Positions 23,896-34,841 of a stretch of 57,605 nt of DNA are shown one piece after another. Every line of letters starts with the position of its first letter. Position 1 is the first letter of the stretch. Source of the DNA: Clostridia bacterium (lineage in GTDB: Bacteria; Bacillota; Clostridia; Oscillospirales; CAG-272); the NCBI GenBank assembly GCA_017621085.1, contig JAGATW010000035.1, positions 1-57,605 of the forward strand, written 5' to 3'. The notes below the pieces were generated by a model. The model had not been told where the DNA came from. It worked only from the letters and a program-made list of their open reading frames with translations, and did no database searches. The translations under genes were made by a program, and so were the position numbers.

Positions 23896-25815
23896 ATGGG
23901 ACTTACACTTGCTCAAAAAATTATAAAAAATCATTTAGTGTCAGGAGAAATGAAGGTTGGTGAGGAAATCGCTCTTCGTATTGACCAAACCTTGACACAG
24001 GACGCAACAGGAACAATGGCTTATCTTGAATTCGAGGCTATTGGCATTCCAAGAGTCAGAACAAAGCTTTCCGTTGCATACATAGACCATAATACATTAC
24101 AGTCAGGCTTTGAAAATGCTGACGACCATAGATACATTCAATCCGTTGCAAAAAAATTCGGTCTTAGATTTTCTCGTCCCGGTAATGGAATTTGCCACCA
24201 AGTACATCTTGAACGCTTTGGTGTACCGGGTATGACCCTTATCGGCTCTGATAGCCACACACCAACAGCAGGTGGTATTGGTATGCTTGCATTTGGTGCA
24301 GGTGGACTTGACGTAGCTGTTGCAATGGGTGGTGGTGAATACTACATCACAATGCCAAAAATGTTCAAGGTAAACCTAACAGGTAAGCTTCAGCCTTGGG
24401 TAAGCGCTAAGGATGTAAGCCTTGAAATTCTTCGTATCTTATCCGTAAAGGGTGGCGTTGGTGCTATTATTGAATGGGGTGGAGAGGGTTTAAAAACACT
24501 TTCTGTTCCGGAAAGAGCAACAATTACAAATATGGGAACGGAGCTTGGTGCAACAACATCTATCTTCCCATCTGATGAAATTACAAGAGAATTCTTAAAG
24601 GCTCAGGGCAGAGAAAAGGACTATACTCCGCTTTCAAGTGACCCGGATGCAGTATATGATAGAATAATCGACATTAACCTAAGTGAGCTTAAGCCACTTC
24701 TTGCTTGTCCTCATAGCCCTGATAACATTAAGAGTGCTGAGGAATTAAGCGGAATTAAGGTTGACCAGGTATGTATAGGCTCTTGTACAAACTCTTCACT
24801 TCGCGATATGTTAAGAGTAGCAAGCATGCTTAAGGGCAAAAAGATTGATGATAGTGTTAGCTTGTCAGTATCCCCGGGCTCAAAGCAGGTTCTTTCTATG
24901 CTTGCTGACTGTGGTGCGCTTTCCGATATTTTAGCATCAGGCGCTCGAGTTTTGGAATGTGCTTGCGGTCCTTGCATCGGTATGGGCTTTTCACCAAACT
25001 CCGCAGGCGTCTCCTTGCGTACCTTTAATAGAAACTTCGAGGGTAGAAGTGGAACAAAGGATGCACAGGTATATCTTGTATCACCTGAGGTTGCTGTTGC
25101 TTCAGCCTTGACAGGTTATATAACAGACCCACGTACCTTGGGCGAATATACAGAAATTGTAATGCCTGATGCATTTAAGCTTGATGATAGTGCGGTTGTA
25201 ATGCCGGCTGACGAGGAAGAGGCTAAGTCCTTAGAAATTCTTCGTGGACCAAACATTAAGCCGTTCCCAACAACATATCCACTTGAAAACAATATTAAGG
25301 CAAAGCTTACATTAAAGGTTGGCGACAATATTACAACAGACCACATTATGCCTGCCGGCGCTAAGATTTTGCCATACCGTTCAAATATTCCATATCTTTC
25401 AAAATTCTGCTTTGCAGTATGTGATGAAACCTTTGCTCAAAGAGCAATTGAAAATAAATCAACAATTATTGTTGGTGGCTCTAACTATGGTCAGGGCTCA
25501 TCAAGAGAGCACGCAGCGCTTGTTCCGCTTTACTTAGGCGTAAAGGCTGTTGTTGCTAAGAGCTTTGCAAGAATACACGCAGCAAACCTTGTAAACGCAG
25601 GTATTCTTCCACTCACCTTCAAAAACCCTGATGATTATGAAAAATGTGCACAGGGGGACGAATTATCCTTAGAAAATGTATTTGATGGAATGGAAAAGGG
25701 CGAAATTACACTTAATGTAAATGGTGAAAAAATTCCACTTGTATGTAGCTACACAAAGCGTCAAATTGACATTTTAAGAGCCGGAGGGCTTTTAGCTTAC
25801 ACAAAGGGTGAATAA
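23896..25815 (+). CDS. acn: Aconitate hydratase
   Basis: 639 residues, the short monomeric aconitase type found in Clostridia. [4Fe-4S] cysteines are seen in CIGSCTNSS and CACGPCIGMG, substrate-binding GSDSHT(P) near the N-terminus, and the swivel-domain loop GSSREHAALVP. It isomerises citrate to isocitrate. It is joined to the Re-citrate synthase gene (one-base gap), so the pair should run acetyl-CoA plus oxaloacetate to isocitrate for 2-oxoglutarate and glutamate. The expected isocitrate dehydrogenase is not in the window. It is distinct from the smaller LeuC/LeuD pair at 36635-38407. Confidence 0.93.
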   Translation: MGLTLAQKIIKNHLVSGEMKVGEEIALRIDQTLTQDATGTMAYLEFEAIGIPRVRTKLSVAYIDHNTLQSGFENADDHRYIQSVAKKFGLRFSRPGNGICHQVHLERFGVPGMTLIGSDSHTPTAGGIGMLAFGAGGLDVAVAMGGGEYYITMPKMFKVNLTGKLQPWVSAKDVSLEILRILSVKGGVGAIIEWGGEGLKTLSVPERATITNMGTELGATTSIFPSDEITREFLKAQGREKDYTPLSSDPDAVYDRIIDINLSELKPLLACPHSPDNIKSAEELSGIKVDQVCIGSCTNSSLRDMLRVASMLKGKKIDDSVSLSVSPGSKQVLSMLADCGALSDILASGARVLECACGPCIGMGFSPNSAGVSLRTFNRNFEGRSGTKDAQVYLVSPEVAVASALTGYITDPRTLGEYTEIVMPDAFKLDDSAVVMPADEEEAKSLEILRGPNIKPFPTTYPLENNIKAKLTLKVGDNITTDHIMPAGAKILPYRSNIPYLSKFCFAVCDETFAQRAIENKSTIIVGGSNYGQGSSREHAALVPLYLGVKAVVAKSFARIHAANLVNAGILPLTFKNPDDYEKCAQGDELSLENVFDGMEKGEITLNVNGEKIPLVCSYTKRQIDILRAGGLLAYTKGE

Positions 25816-25820
25816 AACAG

Positions 25821-25849
25821 TTGTATTTTTTCAAAGACTGTTATATAAT
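25821..25849 (+). promoter_or_regulatory. Promoter of the phosphoglucomutase gene
   Basis: TTGTAT (25821-25826), spacer 17, TATAAT (25844-25849). Confidence 0.65.
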
Positions 25850-25897
25850 ATTATATAGGGATTGTCCCTAAACATCAAAATCAAGGAGAGCTATGAA

Positions 25898-27574
25898 ATG
25901 AAAGAATTATCACAGGAAATCCTTAACACCTACAACCTATGGAAAACCGACGAAAGATTTGATCAGGCAACAAGAAATGAGCTTAGTGCAAGCCTTTCAA
26001 ATGAGGAAATTGAGGATCGCTTTTGGAGAGATCTTGAATTTGGCACAGGCGGACTAAGAGGAGTAATGGGTGCCGGCACTAACAGAATGAACAAGTACAT
26101 AATAAGAAAGGCAACAAAGGGCTTTGCTAATTATTTGCTTGATAAATATGGTAAAGAGGTTAGTCGTGGTGTTGCTATCGGCTATGACTCAAGAAATAAT
26201 TCTGACACCTTTGCTAAGGAAGCGGCGCTTGTTATGGCTAAAAGTGGCATACCCGCATTTTTGTATGATGAGCTTATGCCAACACCAACCCTTTCCTTTA
26301 CAGTAAGAGAGCTTAATTGTGTAGGCGGTATTGTTGTTACAGCAAGCCATAACCCTAAGGAATATAATGGCTACAAGGTTTATGACGAAACCGGCTGTCA
26401 GGTTTTGATTGATGACGCAAATGCAATTATCGGCTACGTAAACGCAATTACAGATATTCCTGCCATTGAGGTAATGGATGAAAAGGAAGCAAGAGCTACA
26501 GGACTTTTAAAGAGTGTTCCCGAAAGTGTTTACGAAAGCTTTATTGCAAATGTTGAAAAGCAGGCTCACGATATTGGCGAAAAGAGTGCAAAAATTGTAT
26601 ATACACCACTACACGGAACAGGTAATAAGCCTGTAAGACGTGTGCTTTCCGACCTTGGCTACAACGTAACAGTAGTTAAGGAGCAGGAAATTAAGGATGG
26701 TAACTTCCCAACAGTTATTTCACCAAACCCTGAAAACGCTGAGGCTTTAAGCATAGGAATTGACCTTTGTCAAAAGATAGGTGCTGACCTTATTTTAGGT
26801 ACAGACCCGGACTGTGACCGTGTAGGTATTGCTGTTAATACCAAGGATGGTATGAAGCTATTTACAGGTAACCAAGTGGGTGCTTTGCTTGTTGATTATG
26901 TAATTAAAATGAACAAGGCACAGCTTAACGAGGGCTCAACTGTAATTAAAACAATTGTAACAAGTGAGCTTGGCGCAATTATTGCTAAAATGAATGGCTT
27001 AAAGGTTTGTGAGGTTTTAACAGGCTTTAAGTTTATTGGCGATATTATGAATCGCTTTGATAAAACAGGTAATGGTAGCTTTGTAATCGGCTACGAGGAA
27101 AGCTATGGCTACTTAGTAGGTAACCACGCAAGAGATAAGGATGCTGTTGTTGCATCAATGCTCATTTGCGAAATGGCAAGCTACTATAAAAACCAAGGTA
27201 AGACCTTAGTTGACGTAATGGAAGAAATTTACGCAAAATACGGTTATTTTCTTGATAAGCTTGACTCTTACACCTTAAAGGGAATTGACGGTGTTGAAAG
27301 AATACAAGCAATTATGAAGGAAATGAGAGAAAAGGGCAAAAATTTAATGCCAAATATTGCTGTTGTAAATGACTACACAGTAGGCATTGATGACCTTCCG
27401 AAGGCAGATGTTCTTAAGTTTGTATTTGAGGACTCCTCTTGGATTGCTATTCGTCCATCAGGCACAGAGCCAAAAATAAAGGTTTACTATTCAGTAAAGG
27501 GCGAAAACAAGGAAGATGCCGAAAAGGTATTAAAGGCTCGTCAAGACATTATAAATTCAATAATTAATGCATAA
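25898..27574 (+). CDS. pgcA: Phosphoglucomutase/phosphomannomutase (PgcA type)
   Basis: 558 residues of the alpha-D-phosphohexomutase family. Phosphoserine loop TASHNP with S150, metal loop DPDCDR at 303-308, sugar loop GYEESYGYL and phosphate loop RPSGTEPKIKVY. It interconverts glucose 6-phosphate and glucose 1-phosphate for glycogen, lipid-linked sugar and wall polymer synthesis. The ATG at 25898 is chosen because AAGGAGAG lies seven bases upstream; the in-frame start at 25862 precedes that site. Single gene with its own promoter and terminator. Confidence 0.94.
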   Translation: MKELSQEILNTYNLWKTDERFDQATRNELSASLSNEEIEDRFWRDLEFGTGGLRGVMGAGTNRMNKYIIRKATKGFANYLLDKYGKEVSRGVAIGYDSRNNSDTFAKEAALVMAKSGIPAFLYDELMPTPTLSFTVRELNCVGGIVVTASHNPKEYNGYKVYDETGCQVLIDDANAIIGYVNAITDIPAIEVMDEKEARATGLLKSVPESVYESFIANVEKQAHDIGEKSAKIVYTPLHGTGNKPVRRVLSDLGYNVTVVKEQEIKDGNFPTVISPNPENAEALSIGIDLCQKIGADLILGTDPDCDRVGIAVNTKDGMKLFTGNQVGALLVDYVIKMNKAQLNEGSTVIKTIVTSELGAIIAKMNGLKVCEVLTGFKFIGDIMNRFDKTGNGSFVIGYEESYGYLVGNHARDKDAVVASMLICEMASYYKNQGKTLVDVMEEIYAKYGYFLDKLDSYTLKGIDGVERIQAIMKEMREKGKNLMPNIAVVNDYTVGIDDLPKADVLKFVFEDSSWIAIRPSGTEPKIKVYYSVKGENKEDAEKVLKARQDIINSIINA

Positions 27575-27581
27575 TATTTTC

Positions 27582-27620
27582 AAGCAACCAAGCAAAAAAC
27601 TTGGTTGCTTTTAATTTTAT
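27582..27620 (+). terminator. Terminator after pgcA
   Basis: Perfect 11-base stem AAGCAACCAAG / CTTGGTTGCTT (27582-27592 with 27600-27610), then TTAATTTTAT. Confidence 0.85.
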
Positions 27621-27622
27621 AG

Positions 27623-27651
27623 TTGAAAAATCATAATAAAAATGTTAAAAT
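27623..27651 (+). promoter_or_regulatory. Promoter of the FKBP-thioredoxin lipoprotein
   Basis: TTGAAA (27623-27628), spacer 17, TAAAAT (27646-27651). The transcript would start near 27658, only about eight bases before the ATG at 27666. Confidence 0.7.
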
Positions 27652-27665
27652 AAGTTATAACCACA

Positions 27666-29369
27666 ATGGAGGAAAATGAAACGAAAAGAATTTTAGCTCT
27701 TTTGCTATGCTTATCTATGCTTGCTGTTTTACTTGTTGCTTGCAATGATGAAAACAAGCCAAGCAAGCCAAGTACAAGTACACAATCAAGCCTTAATAAT
27801 GACGACAAGGATGATGAAGACAATAAGGATGAAAATGAAAAAGAAGAAAACGCATCAAATACAAAATATGACTACGATTTAAAGGAATATATTACTCTTC
27901 CGAATTATAAGGAATATGAGGTGGAAATTGAGCTTGATTATATACAACAGCTTATCGACTCCTATATTCTTGAAAAGGCAGTTAAGTCCAAGAAAACAAT
28001 ATGTATGCAGGGTGATGTAGTTAATGTTTCTTACATAGGCTATCGTATAGACGAAAATAACGAAATCTTATATGAAGATGGTAAGCCTGTAATATTTAAC
28101 GAAAGCGAAAGCTACGGTGTATATCTTGGCGCAGGCTTATCAATTAAGGAATTTGAAAGTGGAATTGTGGGAATGAAAATCGGGGAAATAAAGGAGATAT
28201 TTTCCACCTTCCCAGAGGACTATTTCCAAGAGGATTTAGCCGGAGAAACAGTTATTTTTGAAATTGTTTTAAATGATATTTTTGAAGCTCCAATTTACAA
28301 TAATACATTTGTAAGCACATATTTCAGCGAGTATAATAACACCGTTGATTTTGAGGATGCTTTAAAGAAAGGCTTAGCCTTAGACGAAATTGTTAAATAC
28401 ATCAATGATAATGCAACAGTTATAAGCTACCCACAAAAGGAATATAATCAAAAGCTTGAGGAGCTTGAGGAAATTGCCGAAATGTACGAGGAACAGTTAG
28501 GTATTAGCTTCGATACATATTTGCAACAAACCTATGGTCAAACAAGAGAAGAATATATAAAGGCTGAAATGAAGTCGGAAATGATATATTATGCCGTTGC
28601 ACAGGCAGAAAATCTTGAGGTTACATCTCAAATGCTGACAAATGAAAAGTCTTCACTCTTAACCTACTATAAGGACTACTATATGACCAATGGTAATATG
28701 AGTGAGGCAAAGGCAATAGAGGCCGCAAAAGCATTTGTTGAAAGCTTAGGTACTGATTATATTTATAAGGCTGTAATTGATAATCTTGTTGAGGACATTC
28801 TTCCAAGACTTGTTGAAATTAAGGAAAATGCAAAAACTTACACTTCAATAACAGAGGTTTTAGCCGAAAGAGAAGGGCTTTTAGAGGGTGATTCAATTGG
28901 TGACCTTTGCCCAAGCTATGAAATTGAGGCTTTTGACGGAAACGGTGCGCTTGGTACAACAATTGACCCAAGTAAAAACATTGGCAAATATACCATAATC
29001 AATTTCTGGGGAACTTGGTGTACTCCTTGCAAAAACGAGCTTCCGCATTTTGATAGAGTAGCAACTGAATATAAGGATATTTTAACAATATATGCAGTTC
29101 ATTCAGCACAAGGCTACAACAAAGCAAGTGAGTATGTTTTAAACAACTATAATGACTCCGATATGGTATTCTTAAAGGATTACTATGTTAACCCAAACGA
29201 TGAATATAGTGGAGAGGTTTACTTTTCTGCATTGGGTGGTAGCACAGGCTATCCTTACACAGTCATTTTAGATGAAAAGGGTATAATAATTTATCAGCAT
29301 ACAGGTGCGCTGAATTATAATCAATTAGTTAATGTATTAGTTGGATTAGGTGTAATAACAACCGAATGA
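27666..29369 (+). CDS. Lipoprotein with FKBP/trigger-factor-like and TlpA-like thioredoxin domains
   Basis: 567 residues. Signal peptide with lipobox VLLVAC (C26), then an acidic low-complexity linker (about 30-65). Residues about 115-203 are an FKBP-like peptidyl-prolyl isomerase fold with the trigger factor pattern GDVVNVSYIGY and LGAGLSIKEFESGIVGMKIGE. Residues about 210-395 are helical and resemble the trigger factor C-terminal chaperone part. Residues about 408-567 are a TlpA/ResA-like thioredoxin with INFWGTWCTPC (C452, C455). It would fold and reduce or oxidise secreted proteins outside the membrane. The start is uncertain: GGAGG lies inside the gene, just before an out-of-frame ATG at 27676 (see findings). 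Confidence 0.85.
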   Translation: MEENETKRILALLLCLSMLAVLLVACNDENKPSKPSTSTQSSLNNDDKDDEDNKDENEKEENASNTKYDYDLKEYITLPNYKEYEVEIELDYIQQLIDSYILEKAVKSKKTICMQGDVVNVSYIGYRIDENNEILYEDGKPVIFNESESYGVYLGAGLSIKEFESGIVGMKIGEIKEIFSTFPEDYFQEDLAGETVIFEIVLNDIFEAPIYNNTFVSTYFSEYNNTVDFEDALKKGLALDEIVKYINDNATVISYPQKEYNQKLEELEEIAEMYEEQLGISFDTYLQQTYGQTREEYIKAEMKSEMIYYAVAQAENLEVTSQMLTNEKSSLLTYYKDYYMTNGNMSEAKAIEAAKAFVESLGTDYIYKAVIDNLVEDILPRLVEIKENAKTYTSITEVLAEREGLLEGDSIGDLCPSYEIEAFDGNGALGTTIDPSKNIGKYTIINFWGTWCTPCKNELPHFDRVATEYKDILTIYAVHSAQGYNKASEYVLNNYNDSDMVFLKDYYVNPNDEYSGEVYFSALGGSTGYPYTVILDEKGIIIYQHTGALNYNQLVNVLVGLGVITTE

Positions 29370-29372
29370 AAT

Positions 29373-29415
29373 AAAGAGCAAGAGTAAATTTTCTTATTCT
29401 TGCTCTTTAATTTTG
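29373..29415 (+). terminator. Terminator after the FKBP-thioredoxin lipoprotein
   Basis: Eleven-base stem AAAGAGCAAGA / TCTTGCTCTTT (29373-29383 with 29398-29408), then AATTTT. Confidence 0.85.
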
Positions 29416-29497
29416 CCAAAAAAGTAAAACATATGATTATAAATTCACTTTATCCCTTTAAAATGTTAAAATTCTTGAATAAACTTTCAAAAAAGTA

Positions 29498-29526
29498 TTG
29501 ACAAATCAACATAAATATAATAAAAT
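29498..29526 (+). promoter_or_regulatory. Promoter of the leucine/isoleucine/valine operon
   Basis: TTGACA (29498-29503), spacer 17, TAAAAT (29521-29526). AAACTTTCAAAAAA just upstream (29481-29494) occurs again upstream of the tRNA-Met promoter (57441-57454) and may act as an UP element. Confidence 0.85.
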
Positions 29527-29810
29527 ACTAAATATATATAAAGACGGTGAAGAGAACAAGGCCATATGGAGTATTAAAGAGAGCTGTTGGCAGGTGCGAA
29601 ACAGTATAGGAGGTATGGCATACTCATCTCGGAGTCGCTAACCGAATAAAGTAGGCTTAGTCGGGAGCTCCCGTTATAGAGTAAATCTGTTGATAGACAG
29701 AAAAGTGGGCGTATTTCGTCAAGTAGAGTGGTACCACGGAGAAAATACCTTCGTCTCTTTATACATAGCATTTTTGCGTTTGTATATAAGAGGCTGTTTT
29801 TATTTTGACG
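29527..29810 (+). promoter_or_regulatory. T-box riboswitch, leucine specifier, upstream of leuA
   Basis: The T-box sequence AGAGTGGTACCACGGA lies at 29725-29740. Stem I has the usual distal part (AGAGAGCTGTTGGCAGGTG near 29577-29595) and a GCCATAT/GTATGGC helix. Below it lie two CUC leucine codons, 29623-29625 and 29628-29630; the first is preferred because it falls in the loop when GAAGAG pairs with the second. The terminator is CTCTTTATACA paired with TGTATATAAGAG (from about 29755 to 29792), then TGTTTTTATTTT. Uncharged tRNA-Leu would bind and open the operon when leucine is short. The leuA ATG follows 36 bases after the U-run. Confidence 0.93.
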
Positions 29811-29845
29811 AAAGAACCAAAGGACCCGTAAGAAAGGAAAAAACA

Positions 29846-31504
29846 ATGAAAAACTGTGAAAAATACTCTAAGCAATTCTTCACCCCACAGGGTGTAACAA
29901 TGGATTGGGTAAAAAAGGATTCTATCTCAAAGCCACCAATTTGGTGTAGTGTTGATTTAAGAGATGGAAACCAAGCGCTTATAATCCCTATGAGCCTTGA
30001 AGAAAAACTTGAGTTTTTCAAGCTTTTATGCAAGGTTGGCTTTAAGGAAATTGAAATTGGATTTCCGGCAGCCTCTGAAACTGAATATGAATTTTGCCGT
30101 AAGCTAATTGAGGAAAACTTAATTCCCGACGATGTAACAATTCAAGTTCTTACCCAGTCAAGAGAGCATATTATTGCAAAAACCTTTGAGGCTATTGATG
30201 GCGCAAAGCATGCAGTAGTCCATCTATATAATTCCACCTCTGTTGCTCAACGTGAGCAGGTGTTCAAAAAGAGCAAGGAGGAAATAATTGAAATTGCCAA
30301 ATTCGGCGCAAATCTTTGCAACAAGTATAAAGCAAAGGCAAAGGGCAAAATCACCTTTGAGTATTCACCTGAAAGCTTTACAGGTACAGAGCCCGAGTTC
30401 GCTGCCGAAATTTGTAATGAGGTAATTTCTATTTGGAATCCAACTCCTGATGATAAGGTAATTATCAATTTGCCTGTTACCGTGTCACACTCAATGCCAC
30501 ACGTGTACGCAAATCAGGTTGAGTATATGTGCAAAAATCTTAAAAATAGAGAAAGCTTAATAATCTCACTTCACCCACATAATGACAGAGGCTGTGCAGT
30601 AGCTGATAGTGAAATGGGACTTTTAGCAGGTGGTGACCGTATTGAGGGAACACTTTTCGGCAATGGTGAAAGAACAGGTAATGTTGATATAATCACTCTT
30701 GCACTAAATATGTATTCACAGGGTATTGACCCTGGTCTTGACTTTTCAAACCTTCCTGAAATTACGGAGGTTTATGAAAAGGTTACAAGAATGCACGTTT
30801 ACGAAAGACAGCCATATAGTGGTCAATTGGTATTCGCAGCATTTAGTGGCTCACACCAAGATGCTATTGCAAAGGGAATGAAGTTTAGGCAGGAAAAGGA
30901 CCGAGTCTGGGATGTGCCATACCTTCCTATTGACCCAACAGACGTTGGCAGAGTTTACGAGGCAGACGTTATTCGTATCAACTCACAGTCAGGTAAGGGC
31001 GGTATCGGTTATATTCTTGAAACTCAGTTTAACCATAATCTCCCACCAAAAATGAGAGAAGCATTTGGTTATCACGTAAAGAGCATTTCAGATCACGAGC
31101 ACAGAGAATTACAGCCTAAAGAGGTTTATGATATTTTTGTGCGTGACTTTGTAAATGTTGCAACAGTAGTAGATGTTGAAAATGCAATCTTTACTGCAAT
31201 TGAGGGTGGAAGAAAGGCAGAATGCGAAATTATCTATAACGGAATCAAGCAAAATGTTGTTTCCACAGGTAATGGTAGACTTGACGCAGTTTCTAACGCA
31301 ATTAAGCAGTCAACAGGCGTTGACTATACATTTGAAAATTATACTCAGCACGCCTTAGAGGAAAAAACAACCTCCCAGGCTGCATCATATGTAAGCATTA
31401 CAAGTAATGGCAAAGCATATTACGGAGCAGGAATTGATAGCGATATTATCGTTGCATCAATCAAGGCTTTGGTAAGTGCCATTAACATAATGCTCTCCAA
31501 ATAA
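29846..31504 (+). CDS. leuA: 2-isopropylmalate synthase
   Basis: 552 residues, the long LeuA form. SVDLRDGNQA near 36-44 (metal and catalytic residues), HPHNDRGCAVADSEMG and GNGERTGNVD mark the catalytic barrel, and the last 110 residues or so are the LeuA regulatory domain that binds leucine (GNGRLDAVSNAI, YGAGIDSDIIVASIKALVSAIN). It joins acetyl-CoA to 2-oxoisovalerate, the first leucine-specific step. A longer in-frame reading from 29690 would run through the T-box and is rejected; the ATG at 29846 follows GAAAGGAAAAAACA. First gene of the operon, so T-box control acts directly here and feedback by leucine acts on the protein. Confidence 0.96.
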   Translation: MKNCEKYSKQFFTPQGVTMDWVKKDSISKPPIWCSVDLRDGNQALIIPMSLEEKLEFFKLLCKVGFKEIEIGFPAASETEYEFCRKLIEENLIPDDVTIQVLTQSREHIIAKTFEAIDGAKHAVVHLYNSTSVAQREQVFKKSKEEIIEIAKFGANLCNKYKAKAKGKITFEYSPESFTGTEPEFAAEICNEVISIWNPTPDDKVIINLPVTVSHSMPHVYANQVEYMCKNLKNRESLIISLHPHNDRGCAVADSEMGLLAGGDRIEGTLFGNGERTGNVDIITLALNMYSQGIDPGLDFSNLPEITEVYEKVTRMHVYERQPYSGQLVFAAFSGSHQDAIAKGMKFRQEKDRVWDVPYLPIDPTDVGRVYEADVIRINSQSGKGGIGYILETQFNHNLPPKMREAFGYHVKSISDHEHRELQPKEVYDIFVRDFVNVATVVDVENAIFTAIEGGRKAECEIIYNGIKQNVVSTGNGRLDAVSNAIKQSTGVDYTFENYTQHALEEKTTSQAASYVSITSNGKAYYGAGIDSDIIVASIKALVSAINIMLSK

Positions 31505-31525
31505 TAAAGAAAAGGAGCTTTGTGT

Positions 31526-33213
31526 ATGAAATTAACAGGTGCGGAAATTATTATAAGAACCTTAATTGAGCAAGGCACAACCGACGTTTTCGGTTACCCC
31601 GGTGGACAGGTTATTAATATTTATGATGCCCTTTATAAGTATCAGAATGAAATAAACCACATACTAACAGCACATGAGCAGGGCGCTGCTCACGCAGCAG
31701 ACGGTTATTCAAGAGCAACAGGTAAGGTTGGCGTATGTATTGCGACCTCAGGCCCCGGTGCTACAAACCTTGTAACAGGTATTGCAACAGCAATGCTTGA
31801 CTCAATTCCAATGGTAGCAATTACAGGTAACGTTCCTTGTAGCCTAATAGGTAAGGACAGCTTCCAGGAAATTGATATTACAGGCATTACCCTTCCAATT
31901 ACAAAGCACAATTACTTTGTAAATAAAATCGAGGATTTAGCAGACTCCATTCGTGAGGCATTCCAAATTGCAAAATCAGGAAGACCGGGTCCTGTCTTAG
32001 TTGACGTTCCGAAGGACGTGCAGGTTGCAACTTATGAGTATGAGCCACAGCCGATAGCTCCGAAAATCCCGCTTCCCAAGGCAGACGAGGAGTCAATTGA
32101 CGAGGCTGTTAAGCTTATCAACGAGTCCAAAAGACCATACATCTACATCGGTGGTGGTGCTGCCGGTCTTGGTATGGGACAGGAAATTATTAACTTCGCT
32201 GAAAAGATAGATGCTTGCATTGGTTGTACCTTTATGGGCCTTTCAGCAGTTCCCGATAACTGTGATAGATTTTTAGGAATGCAGGGAATGCACGGTCACT
32301 TTGCATCATCTATGGCGCAAAAGGAAGCTGACTTAATTATCGGTGTTGGTGTTCGCTTTAGCGACAGAGCCACAGGTAATGTAGCTAAATTTGCTAATGA
32401 AACAAAAATAATTCAGTTAGACCCGGACTTTGCAGAAATTAACAAGAACGTAAACGTAGATTTAGGTATAATTGCCGATGTTCGTGATGCATTCTTAAGA
32501 ATTGCTGAAAAGTGCGAGGCAAGAAAGAATATCAGCTGGGAAAAGGCTGTAATGGAGCTTAAGGAAAAGGAAGCATCTATTGATAAAAAGGCTGCTCAAA
32601 TGGCAGGGGACAGAATGACTCCTAAAATGGTATTTGATGTAATTAACGCAAACAAGCTTCCGAGAACAATAATTACAACAGACGTTGGTCAGCATCAAAT
32701 GTGGGCTGCTCAATATTCAAAATTTGATACAACAAGACGCTTTGTATCAAGTGGTGGTCTTGGAACAATGGGCTTTGGCTTAGGCGCTGCAATGGGCGCA
32801 TCAGTTGCAACAAATGACCCAACCGTATTAATAACAGGTGACGGTAGCTTTGGTATGAACCTAAATGAGCTGGCAACAGCAGTTACATACAATATACCTG
32901 TCGTTATAGTTCTTATGAACAACGGAGTTTTAGGTATGGTAAGACAGTGGCAAAACCTATTTTTCCAAAAGAGATTTTCAAATACAGTTCTTCAAAGAAA
33001 AACTGATTTTGTAAAGCTTGCCGAGGCATTTGGCGCAGTTGGTATGAGAGCTAACACAATTAGCGAATTTGAAAATGCCTTTAAAAAAGCAGTTACACTT
33101 GGCAAGCCGGTCCTTATTGATACATTAATTGACAAGGATGAATTTGTTCTTCCAATGCTCCCACCCGGTGGCTCAATTGATGATATTATCGTTAAAATAG
33201 AGGAGGACAAGAA

Positions 33214-33217
<4 letters not shown>
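31526..33217 (+). CDS. ilvB: Acetolactate synthase, large (catalytic) subunit
   Basis: 563 residues, ThDP-dependent. Catalytic glutamate E51 in LTAHEQGAAH, FAD-region motifs, and the ThDP/Mg motif TGDGSFGMN...LMNN near the C-terminus. It forms acetolactate and acetohydroxybutyrate for valine/leucine and isoleucine. The next gene is its regulatory subunit, so this is the anabolic AHAS rather than the catabolic pH 6 enzyme. The ATG at 31526 lies seven bases after AAGGAGC; a TTG two codons earlier is less suited. The gene follows leuA by 21 bases. Confidence 0.96.
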
Positions 33218-34784
<1,567 letters not shown>

Positions 34785-34797
34785 TAAATTATAAAAT

Positions 34798-34830
34798 CCA
34801 TAGAGTGGGGCTTGTCCCCACTATCTATGG
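34798..34830 (+). repeat. Intercistronic hairpin between ilvC and ilvD
   Basis: CCATAGAGTGGGG (34798-34810) pairs with 34816-34830 in 13 base pairs with a two-base bulge and a five-base loop. There is no U-run, so it is not a terminator. It may stabilise the upstream mRNA end or shape ilvD translation, since the TGAGGT ribosome site is immediately after it. Confidence 0.6.
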
Positions 34831-34841
34831 TGAGGTACACA

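Noticed and set aside
29690-29845. N-terminal extension of leuA
   Set aside because: It lies in the T-box and its terminator; the true start is the ATG at 29846.
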